From Ralstonia sp. 25mfcol4.1 (GTDB taxonomy: Bacteria; Pseudomonadota; Gammaproteobacteria; Burkholderiales; Burkholderiaceae), in the NCBI RefSeq assembly GCF_900104095.1, contig NZ_FNJO01000002.1, positions 124,001-188,000 on the forward strand: 64,000 nt of DNA, in the 5' to 3' direction. The notes beneath the pieces are model-generated. The model had not been told where the DNA came from, made no database searches, and saw only the letters and a list, made by a program, of their open reading frames with translations. Every line of letters starts with the position of its first letter. Within the stretch, counting starts at the first letter, position 1. Positions 55,067 through 62,851 of this stretch are shown piece after piece. The position numbers and the translations under genes are program-made.

Positions 55067-55816
55067 TCAGCCCAGCCAGGCCGCGCCGGCACCGTCCACC
55101 GTGGTGCCGTCGAAGCGATAGTGACGCGCGGCGACAAAGTCGGCGCCGGCCTGGGATTGCACGTACACGCTGACGCCATCCACGTGCAGCGGCTGCTCCA
55201 GCAGCCCGCCGCCCGCCGCCGACAGCATGTCGAAAGCCGCGGCCTCTCCGGCCGCGTCGAGCATGCCGGTCAGCGTGATGTGGAAGGTGAATGTGTCGAA
55301 TACATAGGGGTAGCCCCACGCATCGAGATGCCGCCGTTGCGCCAGACTCAGGCGGGCCGGGTTGCGGCGCGCGATCTCGGCTTCGGTGGGCGGCGCGCGG
55401 AAACGGTCGAATTCCGTGACGCAGGCATCGGCCAGCGCATGCATCCGCCGGCCGCCTTCCCCGTCGGCATCGTCCAGACACCAGGCCAGGAAGCCGCGCA
55501 GCGCACGCAGCGTCAGCGGGGCGTCGAACGGCTGGCGCGTCGCAGCGAAGGCGCGCATGGCGCCATCGAGCATGGCCGCGTCCGTGCCCTGGGCCAACCG
55601 GAACGGCGGTTTCAGGGTCGCATGGAGCCCGTAGTGCGCGGGGGCCTTGACCCACGCGGCGGGGCGCTCTGCGATGCCTTGGGGCAGCGGCAGCGCGGCA
55701 CCCGTATCGGCATCCCGGCCCAGCCATTGCGCGCCGAAGCTGCGAAATGGCTCGGCGGGCGCCAGGTAGATCGCATAGCGATGGGCCGATGGGGAAGCTC
55801 GGTTGGCCTGGCTCAT
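55067..55816 (-). CDS. DUF1045 phosphonate-operon protein with 2H phosphoesterase motifs
   Basis: 249-aa protein of the DUF1045 family found in C-P lyase operons. Two HxTL-type motifs are visible, HATLKPP (about residues 65-71) and FHITLTG (about residues 176-182), the double signature of 2H phosphoesterases, which act on cyclic phosphates and related esters. It begins four bases inside the phnM2 stop and is followed at once by phnN, so all three are translationally coupled. Function unproven; it may handle the cyclic phosphate product of C-P cleavage. Confidence 0.88.
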   Translation of the reverse strand: MSQANRASPSAHRYAIYLAPAEPFRSFGAQWLGRDADTGAALPLPQGIAERPAAWVKAPAHYGLHATLKPPFRLAQGTDAAMLDGAMRAFAATRQPFDAPLTLRALRGFLAWCLDDADGEGGRRMHALADACVTEFDRFRAPPTEAEIARRNPARLSLAQRRHLDAWGYPYVFDTFTFHITLTGMLDAAGEAAAFDMLSAAGGGLLEQPLHVDGVSVYVQSQAGADFVAARHYRFDGTTVDGAGAAWLG

Positions 55817-57066
55817 GCGGCCAGGCTGCGCCGGGCTCGATTCTCGCGCTTGGTTTGCGCCGGCTGGCTTGCCGCCGCGGCTTCGTCAGCCAGGTCGATC
55901 AGCGGCAGCGCCACGGCGGCGTGGCGCAGTTCGCCATTGACGATCGTGCCGCAGACGCGCGGCAGGCCCGGCAGGCTGTCGTCGATCAGCACCGCATCGG
56001 CACGCATGCCCGGCACCAGCGCACCCCGGTCGCGCAGGCCAGCGGCGCGTGCCGGGTTACGTGACACCAGATGCCAGGCCTCGGGCAGGCTGCAAACACC
56101 CAGCTGCACGAGCTTGAACGCAGCCTGCAGCGGCGCGGGATAGTAATAATCCGAAGCCAGCACGGTACACAGGCCAGCGGCAATCATTTCGGTGGCGTTG
56201 GGCGCGCCGGTGTGGCTCTGGCCGCGCAGCACATTGGGGGCGCCGAACACGGTCTCGTCGCCGATCTGGCGCGCCAGCGTGGCCACTTCCACGGTCAGTG
56301 GGAACTCGGCGATGGCGCAGCCCTGGCGATGGTAGTGCTGGCGCGTGGCCACATCGGGATCGTCGTGCGACGCCACCGGCAGGCCAGCCTCGCGTGCGGC
56401 GGTGATCAGCCGCGATACGGCGGCCGGCACATCCTGCGCGTGGCGGCTGGCCGTGCGCAGGCGGCCGCGGAAAGCCTCCATGTCGCATTCGGCGCGCTCG
56501 GCGTACTGGGCCAGCTTGCGTTCGTCGTTCATGCGGCGCGCCATGGTCGGCAGATGGTCATTGATGGCCAGCAGGCTCACGCGGCCATCGGCCATCCATT
56601 GCAGGGCTGTCTCCACGCCGGCCAGGTGATAGGCCTCGAAACGCAGGTGCACCTTGTGCGACGCACCCAGCACCGGCGCCAGTTGCGACAGCGCCTCGAA
56701 CATGCGCACCGCGTAGGCTTCGCCGCGCAGGCCGCCTTCCCAGGACAGCGTCACGCCATGGAATTCGGTGGTGATGCCATGCGCCAGCAGCTGGCGGTCC
56801 ACGTCGAGCAGCGCCGGGCCATACGGAAAGCTGACGCCCGGACGCGGCATCACCGAACGCTCGAACGCATCGCCATGGATGTCGACGATGCCGGGCAGCA
56901 CCAGCAGGTCTCCGGCGTCGATACACGGGCCGCTGCCGCCGGCCTGCTGCGCGATGTTGCCTTGCTCGAAGCCCAGCGTGGCGGGGGCGATGGTTCCGGC
57001 GCCCAGCACACGGCGGCCAGTGATGCCATGCAGCGGGAGCGAATAGGTTTGGGATGTCGTTTGCAT
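55813..57066 (-). CDS. PhnM-like amidohydrolase (second PhnM paralog)
   Basis: 417-aa amidohydrolase. Metal-binding DIHGDAFERSVMPRPG (in place of the DVHCDAIEKEAEPR of the other copy), HGVTLSWEGG, ASHDDPD and SDYYYPAPLQAA are visible. Similar to PhnM, which removes pyrophosphate from ribosyl-1-phosphonate 5-triphosphate, but clearly diverged from the copy at 62852. First gene of the minus-strand unit, with a candidate PhnF site 52 bases upstream. Could act on a different ribosyl phosphonate. Confidence 0.88.
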   Translation of the reverse strand: MQTTSQTYSLPLHGITGRRVLGAGTIAPATLGFEQGNIAQQAGGSGPCIDAGDLLVLPGIVDIHGDAFERSVMPRPGVSFPYGPALLDVDRQLLAHGITTEFHGVTLSWEGGLRGEAYAVRMFEALSQLAPVLGASHKVHLRFEAYHLAGVETALQWMADGRVSLLAINDHLPTMARRMNDERKLAQYAERAECDMEAFRGRLRTASRHAQDVPAAVSRLITAAREAGLPVASHDDPDVATRQHYHRQGCAIAEFPLTVEVATLARQIGDETVFGAPNVLRGQSHTGAPNATEMIAAGLCTVLASDYYYPAPLQAAFKLVQLGVCSLPEAWHLVSRNPARAAGLRDRGALVPGMRADAVLIDDSLPGLPRVCGTIVNGELRHAAVALPLIDLADEAAAASQPAQTKRENRARRSLAA

Positions 57067-57108
57067 GATGGGCGTTACGGGTTCCCCGGGAAGTTAGCGC
57101 CGGCACAT

Positions 57109-57129
57109 GACATACATATGTCTAGACCA
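57109..57129. promoter_or_regulatory. Candidate PhnF operator upstream of phnM2
   Basis: ATGTCTAGACCA (57118-57129) matches TGGTCTAGACCA at 10 of 12 and the mycobacterial PhnF site TGGTATAGACCA at 9 of 12. It overlaps the inverted repeat GACATA-CA-TATGTC (57109-57122). Lies between phnM2 and phnF. Confidence 0.5.
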
Positions 57130-57194
57130 ATGTGGTCGCGCGCCGGGATCAAGCCATGAGGCCGACTGTGCCGCCAGGGCACGCGGCCCGTCTG

Positions 57195-57929
57195 TCAGTC
57201 GTTGTCGGACACCGTAAGCTGCACCCAGTCGCCGGCGAATCGCGTCATGCTGTACTGCACGGGCACGCCGTCGATATCGACGTTGAGCGCCTCCACCTGC
57301 AGCACGGGGCGCGTCTTGGGCTGGTTCAGCAGCCGCGCCACCGGGGCGCTGGGCATGGCCGCGGTGATGCGCGACCACTTGCGCGTGTAGTCGGCAATGC
57401 CGAACCGCGCCAACGCACGCGAAATGGACTGCGTCTCGCGCACGGCATCATCCAGGCCCGGAAAACGCTTCGGATCGAAATAATGTTCGGCGACGTCGAT
57501 GGTGCGCGCTTCGGCCTTGCCCACCATCTGGATATGCAGGATGTCGGCCGTGCGCGGCAGGCCCAGGTGCCTGGCAATCTCCGGCGCGCGCAGCGTCTGA
57601 CTGTCGACGATCTCCAGATGCCCGCGCATGCCCTGAGCGGCCAGGTTCTGTGAAAAGCGCGTGCGGCGGCCGATCGCGTAGTCGATCGCATGCTCCTGCA
57701 CGAAGGTGCCGCGGCCCTGCTCAATGCGCACCAGACCGCTTAGTTCCAGTTCACCCATCGCACGGCGGATGGTGTGCCGGTTCACGGCAAAGCGCGTGGC
57801 CAGTTCGGGCTCCGGCGGCAGCTGCTCGCCGGGGCCATAGAGTTTGTTGCGGATGTCCTCCGCCAGCGCCTCGCCAATCTGGCGCCACACCGCCACGCCG
57901 GAGCCCCGTTCCACTTCCCGATCAGACAT
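57195..57929 (-). CDS. phnF: GntR/HutC family regulator PhnF
   Basis: 244 aa. N-terminal winged helix (YGPGEQLPPEPELATRFAVNRHTIRRAMGELE, about 30-62) and UTRA ligand domain with GIADYTRKWSRITAAMPSAPVA. Typical PhnF of C-P lyase operons. It diverges from phnGHIJKLM and likely represses it until a phosphonate or metabolite binds. Candidate operators flank it on both sides. Confidence 0.92.
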   Translation of the reverse strand: MSDREVERGSGVAVWRQIGEALAEDIRNKLYGPGEQLPPEPELATRFAVNRHTIRRAMGELELSGLVRIEQGRGTFVQEHAIDYAIGRRTRFSQNLAAQGMRGHLEIVDSQTLRAPEIARHLGLPRTADILHIQMVGKAEARTIDVAEHYFDPKRFPGLDDAVRETQSISRALARFGIADYTRKWSRITAAMPSAPVARLLNQPKTRPVLQVEALNVDIDGVPVQYSMTRFAGDWVQLTVSDND

Positions 57930-58025
57930 CTTTCGCTCTGCCCTGTGTCATCAAGCCTTAATGGTTGCCGTGCGATTGTGCCCGAGTCCCGGCGCGCCGG
58001 TAGCGTGCCCGAGCAAGTCCCCGAC

Positions 58026-58043
58026 CCGTCATGAAACATTCAT
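58026..58043 (+). promoter_or_regulatory. PHO box before phnG
   Basis: CCGTCAT-GAAA-CATTCAT: 11 of 14 matches to the PHO repeat pair, with an AT-rich 4-base spacer as in the consensus. A -10-like TAGTAT (58056-58061) follows 12 bases later. Confidence 0.6.
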
Positions 58044-58050
58044 GTGGCTG

Positions 58051-58062
58051 TGGTCTAGTATC
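58051..58062. promoter_or_regulatory. Candidate PhnF operator 1 before phnG
   Basis: TGGTCTAGTATC shares TGGTCTAG with the 57118 site. It overlaps the presumed -10. Confidence 0.45.
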
Positions 58063-58088
58063 GCCGTGTTGTGTTAGTTTACATCTAA

Positions 58089-58100
58089 ACGTATAGACGT
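58089..58100. promoter_or_regulatory. Candidate PhnF operator 2 before phnG
   Basis: ACGTATAGACGT, near-palindromic (mismatch at two inner positions), 13 bases before the phnG ATG. It shares GTATAGAC with the mycobacterial PhnF site. The inverted repeat GTTTA-CATC-TAAAC (58077-58090) overlaps its left side. Confidence 0.45.
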
Positions 58101-58112
58101 ATAGGGGTGATC

Positions 58113-58601
58113 ATGCAAAGTGAAACCGCCAACCAGGCCAACGCGGCACGTGCCGCCTGGCTGCGGGTGCTGGCGCTGGCCCAGCCGGATGCGCTCGATG
58201 CGGCGTACATCCGCCTGCGGGAACAGGCCACCCTGCCCGGCTACCGCCTGCTGCGCAAGCCCGAATCGGGCATGGCCATGGTCCGGGCCCGGGCGGGCGG
58301 CACCGGGGCCCAGTTCAATCTGGGTGAAATGTCGGTCACACGCTGCGCCGTGGTGCTGGACGAATCCCACGACGTGGCGGCGACGGCAGGCGTGTCGTAT
58401 GTGCAGGGTCGCGGCCAGCGCCACGCCGAACAGGCAGCCGTCCTGGATGCCCTGCTGCAACAGCCGGCCTGGCACCAGCGCGTGCAGGACGTGGTCGTCG
58501 CCCCGCTGGCGCAGGCGCTGACCGAACGCGCCGCGCGGCAGGCCGCCATCGCCGCGCAAACCCGCGTGGAATTCTTCACGATGGCCCGCGGAGAAGATTG
58601 A
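58113..58601 (+). CDS. phnG: C-P lyase core complex subunit PhnG
   Basis: 162-aa subunit of the PhnGHIJ core, which couples methylphosphonate to ATP. Start HxAARAAWLRVLA-like and the conserved PESGMAMVRARAGGTGAQFNLGEMSVTRCAV. The ATG at 58113 follows AGGGG; a GTG at 58107 would add two residues. First gene of the C-P lyase operon, one base from phnH. Confidence 0.92.
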   Translation: MQSETANQANAARAAWLRVLALAQPDALDAAYIRLREQATLPGYRLLRKPESGMAMVRARAGGTGAQFNLGEMSVTRCAVVLDESHDVAATAGVSYVQGRGQRHAEQAAVLDALLQQPAWHQRVQDVVVAPLAQALTERAARQAAIAAQTRVEFFTMARGED

Positions 58602-58602
58602 G

Positions 58603-59238
58603 ATGTCGTCCCCCCAGACCACGATACAGGCCTTTGCTCCCAGTTCTACCCCAGCCACGTCGCTGCTGCCCGGCTTCGACAACCCGGTCGATGACGCCCA
58701 GGCCGTGTTCCGGGCCACGCTCGAAGCGTTCGCGCATCCGGGCCGCCTGGAACTGCTGCCCGTCAGCAGCGGCCATCCCGAAGGCCTGTCCCCGGCGCTG
58801 ACCGCGCTGCTGCTGACGCTGGCCGATCCCGATACGCCCGTGTGGCTGCCCGCCAACGCGCCGGCCGCCGCGCGCGCTTTCCTGCGCTTCCACTGCGGGT
58901 GCCCGCTGGTCGATGCCGTCGCCGACGCCACCTTCGTGTGCGTGCCGGCCGGGCATGCCATGCCGGCCCTGACCGATTGCGCGCAGGGCCTGCCCGCCTA
59001 TCCGGACCGCTCCGCCACGCTGATCGTCGAGGTCGATTCGCTGCACGACGGCGACGCGCTGACGCTGAGCGGCCCCGGCATCGAGACCACCCAGGCACTC
59101 CACGTGCGCGGCCTGCCCGCCGATTTCCGGCCGACCTGGCGCGCCAACAACGCCCGCTTTCCGCTGGGCGTGGACCTGCTGCTGGCCAGCGGCGAGCAAT
59201 TCTGCGCCCTGACGCGCACGACACGCGTGGAGGACTGA
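58603..59238 (+). CDS. phnH: C-P lyase core complex subunit PhnH
   Basis: 211-aa subunit; PLP-transferase-like fold without PLP chemistry. LPGFDNPVDDAQAVFRATLEAFAHPGR at the N-terminus is the signature. One-base gaps to phnG and phnI show tight translational coupling. Confidence 0.93.
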   Translation: MSSPQTTIQAFAPSSTPATSLLPGFDNPVDDAQAVFRATLEAFAHPGRLELLPVSSGHPEGLSPALTALLLTLADPDTPVWLPANAPAAARAFLRFHCGCPLVDAVADATFVCVPAGHAMPALTDCAQGLPAYPDRSATLIVEVDSLHDGDALTLSGPGIETTQALHVRGLPADFRPTWRANNARFPLGVDLLLASGEQFCALTRTTRVED

Positions 59239-59239
59239 C

Positions 59240-60379
59240 ATGTACGTAGCCGTCAAGGGTGGCGAGCGCGCCATCCTCAATTCGTACCAGATGCTGGACG
59301 CGTTCCGCCGAGGCGACACGTCGGTGCCGGAACTCACGCTGGCGCAGATCCGCGAGCAGATGCCGCTGGCCGTGGCCCGCGTGATGGCCGAGGGCTCGCT
59401 CTACGACCCGCACCTGGCCGCGCTGGCCCTCAAGCAGGCCGCCGGCGACCAGATCGAGGCGATCTTCCTGCTGCGCGCCTACCGCACCACGCTGGCCCGC
59501 TTCGGCTACACCCAGCCGCTCGATACCGGCACGATGAAGCTGCAGCGCCGCATCTCGTCGACGTTCAAGGACGTGCCCGGCGGCCAGGTGCTGGGCCCGA
59601 CGTACGACTACACGCAGCGCCTGCTCGACTTCACGCTTGAAGCAGGCCGCGACCCTGCCCCGCTGGCGCCGTCGCCGGAACCGCTGGCGTCGAACATGCC
59701 GCGCGTGACCGGCCTGCTCGAAGCCGAATCGCTGGTCGAAGCCGACACGATTCCCGCTGGGGACCCCACGCCGCCCGACCTCACGCGCGAGCCGCTCACC
59801 TTCCCGGCCGATCGCCCCGCGCGCCTGCAGAATCTGGCCCGCGCCGACGAAGGCTTCCTGCTGGCCATGGGCTACTCGACACAGCGCGGCTACGGCAACT
59901 CGCACCCGTTCGCAGCCGAGATCCGCTATGGCAGCACCGAGGTGGAAATGTTCATCGAGGAACTGGGCTTCGCCGTGACCATCGGCGAGGTGGAACTGAC
60001 CGAATGCCAGATGGTGAGCCAGTTCGCCGGCAACGCCGACGAGGCGCCGCGCCTGACGCGCGGCTACGGGCTCACGTTCGGCTACAACGAGCGCAAGGCC
60101 ATGTCGATGGCGCTGGTGGACCGCGCAATGCGCGCCGAAGAATTTGGCGAAGCCGCCGACAACCCCGCCAACGACATCGAATTCATGCTGTACCACAGCG
60201 ACAACGTGGAAGCGTCCGGCTTCGTGCAGCACCTGAAACTGCCGCATTACGTGGACTTCCAGGCCAACCTGGAGCTGCTGCGCCGGCTGCGCGCCGAGCA
60301 GGCAGGCCAGGCCGCACCGGCCACCGCATCCACCGGCGCGCCGCAACCGTCGCCATCGCAAGAGGAGTCGCTGGCATGA
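59240..60379 (+). CDS. phnI: C-P lyase core complex subunit PhnI
   Basis: 379-aa subunit with nucleosidase activity, which displaces adenine of ATP with methylphosphonate to form ribose 1-methylphosphonate 5-triphosphate. MYVAVKGGERAI at the start, LLDFTLEAGRDP and GYSTQRGYGNSHPFAAEIRYG are family stretches. The C-terminal 25 residues are Ala/Pro-rich. Overlaps phnJ by four bases. Confidence 0.94.
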   Translation: MYVAVKGGERAILNSYQMLDAFRRGDTSVPELTLAQIREQMPLAVARVMAEGSLYDPHLAALALKQAAGDQIEAIFLLRAYRTTLARFGYTQPLDTGTMKLQRRISSTFKDVPGGQVLGPTYDYTQRLLDFTLEAGRDPAPLAPSPEPLASNMPRVTGLLEAESLVEADTIPAGDPTPPDLTREPLTFPADRPARLQNLARADEGFLLAMGYSTQRGYGNSHPFAAEIRYGSTEVEMFIEELGFAVTIGEVELTECQMVSQFAGNADEAPRLTRGYGLTFGYNERKAMSMALVDRAMRAEEFGEAADNPANDIEFMLYHSDNVEASGFVQHLKLPHYVDFQANLELLRRLRAEQAGQAAPATASTGAPQPSPSQEESLA

Positions 60380-61287
60380 CCACCGCCAACGCCCACACCG
60401 CCGCCACCACCGCAACCGTTGCGCGCGACGACCACTACAACTTCGGCTACCTGGACGAATCCACCAAGCGCATGCTGCGCCGCGCGCTGCTGAAGGCCGT
60501 GGCCATCCCCGGCTACCAGGTGCCGTTCGGCAGCCGCGAAATGCCGCTGCCGTACGGCTGGGGCACCGGTGGCATCCAGGTGACCGCCGCCATCATCGGC
60601 CGCCACGACGTGCTCAAGGTCATCGACCAGGGTTCCGACGACACCACGAACGCCATCAACATCCGCCGCTTCTTCGGCCGCGTGACCGGCGTGCGGACCA
60701 CCGAGCGCACCGCCGAGGCGACCATCATCCAGACGCGCCATCGCATTCCGGAGACGAAGCTGCGCGCGGGCCAGACCATGGTGTACCAGGTGCCCATCCC
60801 GGAACCGCTGCGCTGGCTGGAGCCAAGCGAGACCGAGACGCGCACGATGCACGCGCTGGCCGAATACGGATCGATGCACGTGAAGCTCTACGAGGACATC
60901 GCGCACCACGGCCACATCGCCACCACGTATGACTACCCGGTGATCGTCAACCAGCGATACATGATGCGCCCGTCGCCGATCCCGAAGTTCGACAACCCCA
61001 AGCTCGACCGCAGCCCCGCGCTGATGCTGTTCGGCGCCGGCCGCGAGAAGCGCGTCTACGCCGTGCCGCCGTACACGTCGGTCAGGAGCCTGGACTTTGT
61101 CGACCACCCGTTCACGGTCGAGAAATGGTCGAGCTGCTGCGCGCAATGCGGCGCCACCGACAGCTACCTGGACGAAATCATCACCGACGATGCCGGCACG
61201 CGCATGTTCGTGTGCTCGGACACCGAGTACTGCGCCGATCGTCAGGCGGCCCAGGCCGTCAAGACCGCCGCCGGAGGCCAACCATGA
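60376..61287 (+). CDS. phnJ: C-P lyase PhnJ (radical SAM)
   Basis: 303-aa catalytic subunit that breaks the carbon-phosphorus bond by radical SAM chemistry, releasing the hydrocarbon and ribose cyclic phosphate. The iron-sulfur motif reads CX2CX21CX5C (CAQC, then FVC and DTEYC), as known for PhnJ. The Gly radical region near the N-terminus is also conserved (MPLPYGWGTGGIQVTAA). ATG overlaps the phnI stop. Intact, so the lyase should be functional. Confidence 0.96.
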   Translation: MTTANAHTAATTATVARDDHYNFGYLDESTKRMLRRALLKAVAIPGYQVPFGSREMPLPYGWGTGGIQVTAAIIGRHDVLKVIDQGSDDTTNAINIRRFFGRVTGVRTTERTAEATIIQTRHRIPETKLRAGQTMVYQVPIPEPLRWLEPSETETRTMHALAEYGSMHVKLYEDIAHHGHIATTYDYPVIVNQRYMMRPSPIPKFDNPKLDRSPALMLFGAGREKRVYAVPPYTSVRSLDFVDHPFTVEKWSSCCAQCGATDSYLDEIITDDAGTRMFVCSDTEYCADRQAAQAVKTAAGGQP

Positions 61288-62060
61288 ACGCCACGCCACT
61301 GCTTTCCGTCCGGCAGCTCACGCACACCTGGGACGGCGTGCACGGCTGCCACGACGTCAGCTTCGATCTGTACCCCGGTGAAGTGCTGTGCGTGGTCGGT
61401 GAATCGGGCTCGGGCAAGAGCACGCTGCTGCAGGCGCTGTCGATGCAGGTGCGCGCGCAGCGCGGCAGCGTCAGCTACGACATGCGCGAAAGCGGCCTGA
61501 CCGACCTGGCTTCGCTGTCCAGCGCGCGCATGCGCCTGCTGGCGCGCACCGACTGGGGCTTCGTGCGCCAGCACGCCCGCGACGGCCTGCGCATGCAGGT
61601 CAGCGCCGGCGCCAACATCGCCGAGCGCCTGATGGCCGTGGGCAACCGCCACTACGGCGACCTGCGCGAGATCGCCGGCGCCTGGCTCGAAAAGATGGAA
61701 ATCGACCTGGACCGCCTGGACGATGTGCCCGGCACGTTCTCGGGCGGCATGCAGCAGCGCCTGCAGATCGCGCGCAACCTCGTCACGCATCCGCGCCTGG
61801 TGTTCATGGACGAACCCACCGCATCGCTGGATGTCTCGGTGCAGGCCCGTCTGCTGGACCTGATGCGCCGGCTGGTGACGGACCTGGGCCTGGCCGCCGT
61901 CCTCGTCACGCACGACCTGGCCGTGGCGCGCCTGCTGGCCCACCGCACGCTGGTGATGCAGGGCGGCCGCGTGGTCGAACAAGGCCTGACCGACCAGATC
62001 CTGGACGACCCGCAGCATCCGTACACCCAGCTGCTGGTTTCGTCCATCCTGCAGGGATGA
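61284..62060 (+). CDS. phnK: C-P lyase complex ABC-type ATPase PhnK
   Basis: 258-aa ATPase that binds the core complex through PhnJ. Walker A VVGESGSGKST, signature SGGMQQRLQIARN and Walker B VFMDEP. VSFDLYPGEVLCVV is family-typical. No membrane partner, as expected since PhnK serves the enzyme complex. Overlaps phnJ and phnL by four bases. Confidence 0.94.
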   Translation: MNATPLLSVRQLTHTWDGVHGCHDVSFDLYPGEVLCVVGESGSGKSTLLQALSMQVRAQRGSVSYDMRESGLTDLASLSSARMRLLARTDWGFVRQHARDGLRMQVSAGANIAERLMAVGNRHYGDLREIAGAWLEKMEIDLDRLDDVPGTFSGGMQQRLQIARNLVTHPRLVFMDEPTASLDVSVQARLLDLMRRLVTDLGLAAVLVTHDLAVARLLAHRTLVMQGGRVVEQGLTDQILDDPQHPYTQLLVSSILQG

Positions 62061-62791
62061 CCATGATGCAAGCAGATACCCGCAAGCTGATCGAGGTCCG
62101 GGGCCTCGGCAAGATGTTCACGTTGCACAACCAGGGCGGCATCCGCCTGCCCGTGCTGCAGGCGATCGACTTCGACGCGTCGCGCGGCGAATGCCTGGTG
62201 CTGTCGGGCCGCTCCGGCACCGGCAAGAGCACGCTGCTGCGCTGCCTGTACGGCAACTACCTGGCGACCGAAGGCACCATCCGGCTGCGCGACACCAGCG
62301 AAGCGGGCGAGCCGTGGGTCGAGCTGACCAATGCCCCCGAGCAGCGCGTGCTGAAGCTGCGCCGCGACGTGATCGGCTATGTGTCGCAGTTCCTGCGCGC
62401 CATCCCGCGTGTCTCGGCGCTCGATGTTGTGGCCGATCCGCTGCAGCAGCGTGGCGCCAGCCACGAGGAAGCCCGGGCCCGCGCCGCCGTGCTGCTCGAA
62501 CGCCTGAACCTGCCGCGCCGCCTGTGGGACCTGCCGCCGGCCACGTTCTCGGGCGGCGAGCAGCAGCGCGTGAACATTGCGCGTGGCCTGATCGGCGGCC
62601 ATCCGATCCTGCTGCTCGACGAGCCGACCGCTTCGCTCGATGCCGACAACCGCGCGGTGGTGATCGCGCTGATCCGCGAAGCGCTGGCCGAGGGCCGCGC
62701 GCTGATCGGCATCTTCCACGACGAGGCCGTGCGCGATGCCGTGGCCACACGTGCGCTGCCGCTGCAGCCGGTGGTGGCCGCCAACGCCTGA
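62057..62791 (+). CDS. phnL: C-P lyase associated ATPase PhnL
   Basis: 244-aa ABC ATPase, partner of PhnK. Walker A LSGRSGTGKST, signature FSGGEQQRVNIARG and Walker B LLLDEP. The TLHNQGGIRLPVLQAIDFD start is PhnL-like. Followed by phnM after 60 bases. Confidence 0.94.
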   Translation: MTMMQADTRKLIEVRGLGKMFTLHNQGGIRLPVLQAIDFDASRGECLVLSGRSGTGKSTLLRCLYGNYLATEGTIRLRDTSEAGEPWVELTNAPEQRVLKLRRDVIGYVSQFLRAIPRVSALDVVADPLQQRGASHEEARARAAVLLERLNLPRRLWDLPPATFSGGEQQRVNIARGLIGGHPILLLDEPTASLDADNRAVVIALIREALAEGRALIGIFHDEAVRDAVATRALPLQPVVAANA

Positions 62792-62851
62792 CGCTTGCCA
62801 CACCGACACCGCCCCCGACAAACCTGCCCTGAGCCTGAAACGGAACCGGAC

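Noticed and set aside
57095..57122. PHO box on the minus strand before phnM2
   Set aside because: The best alignment is only about 10 of 14 matches and overlaps a self-complementary region, so it is weaker than the boxes before phnC and phnG.
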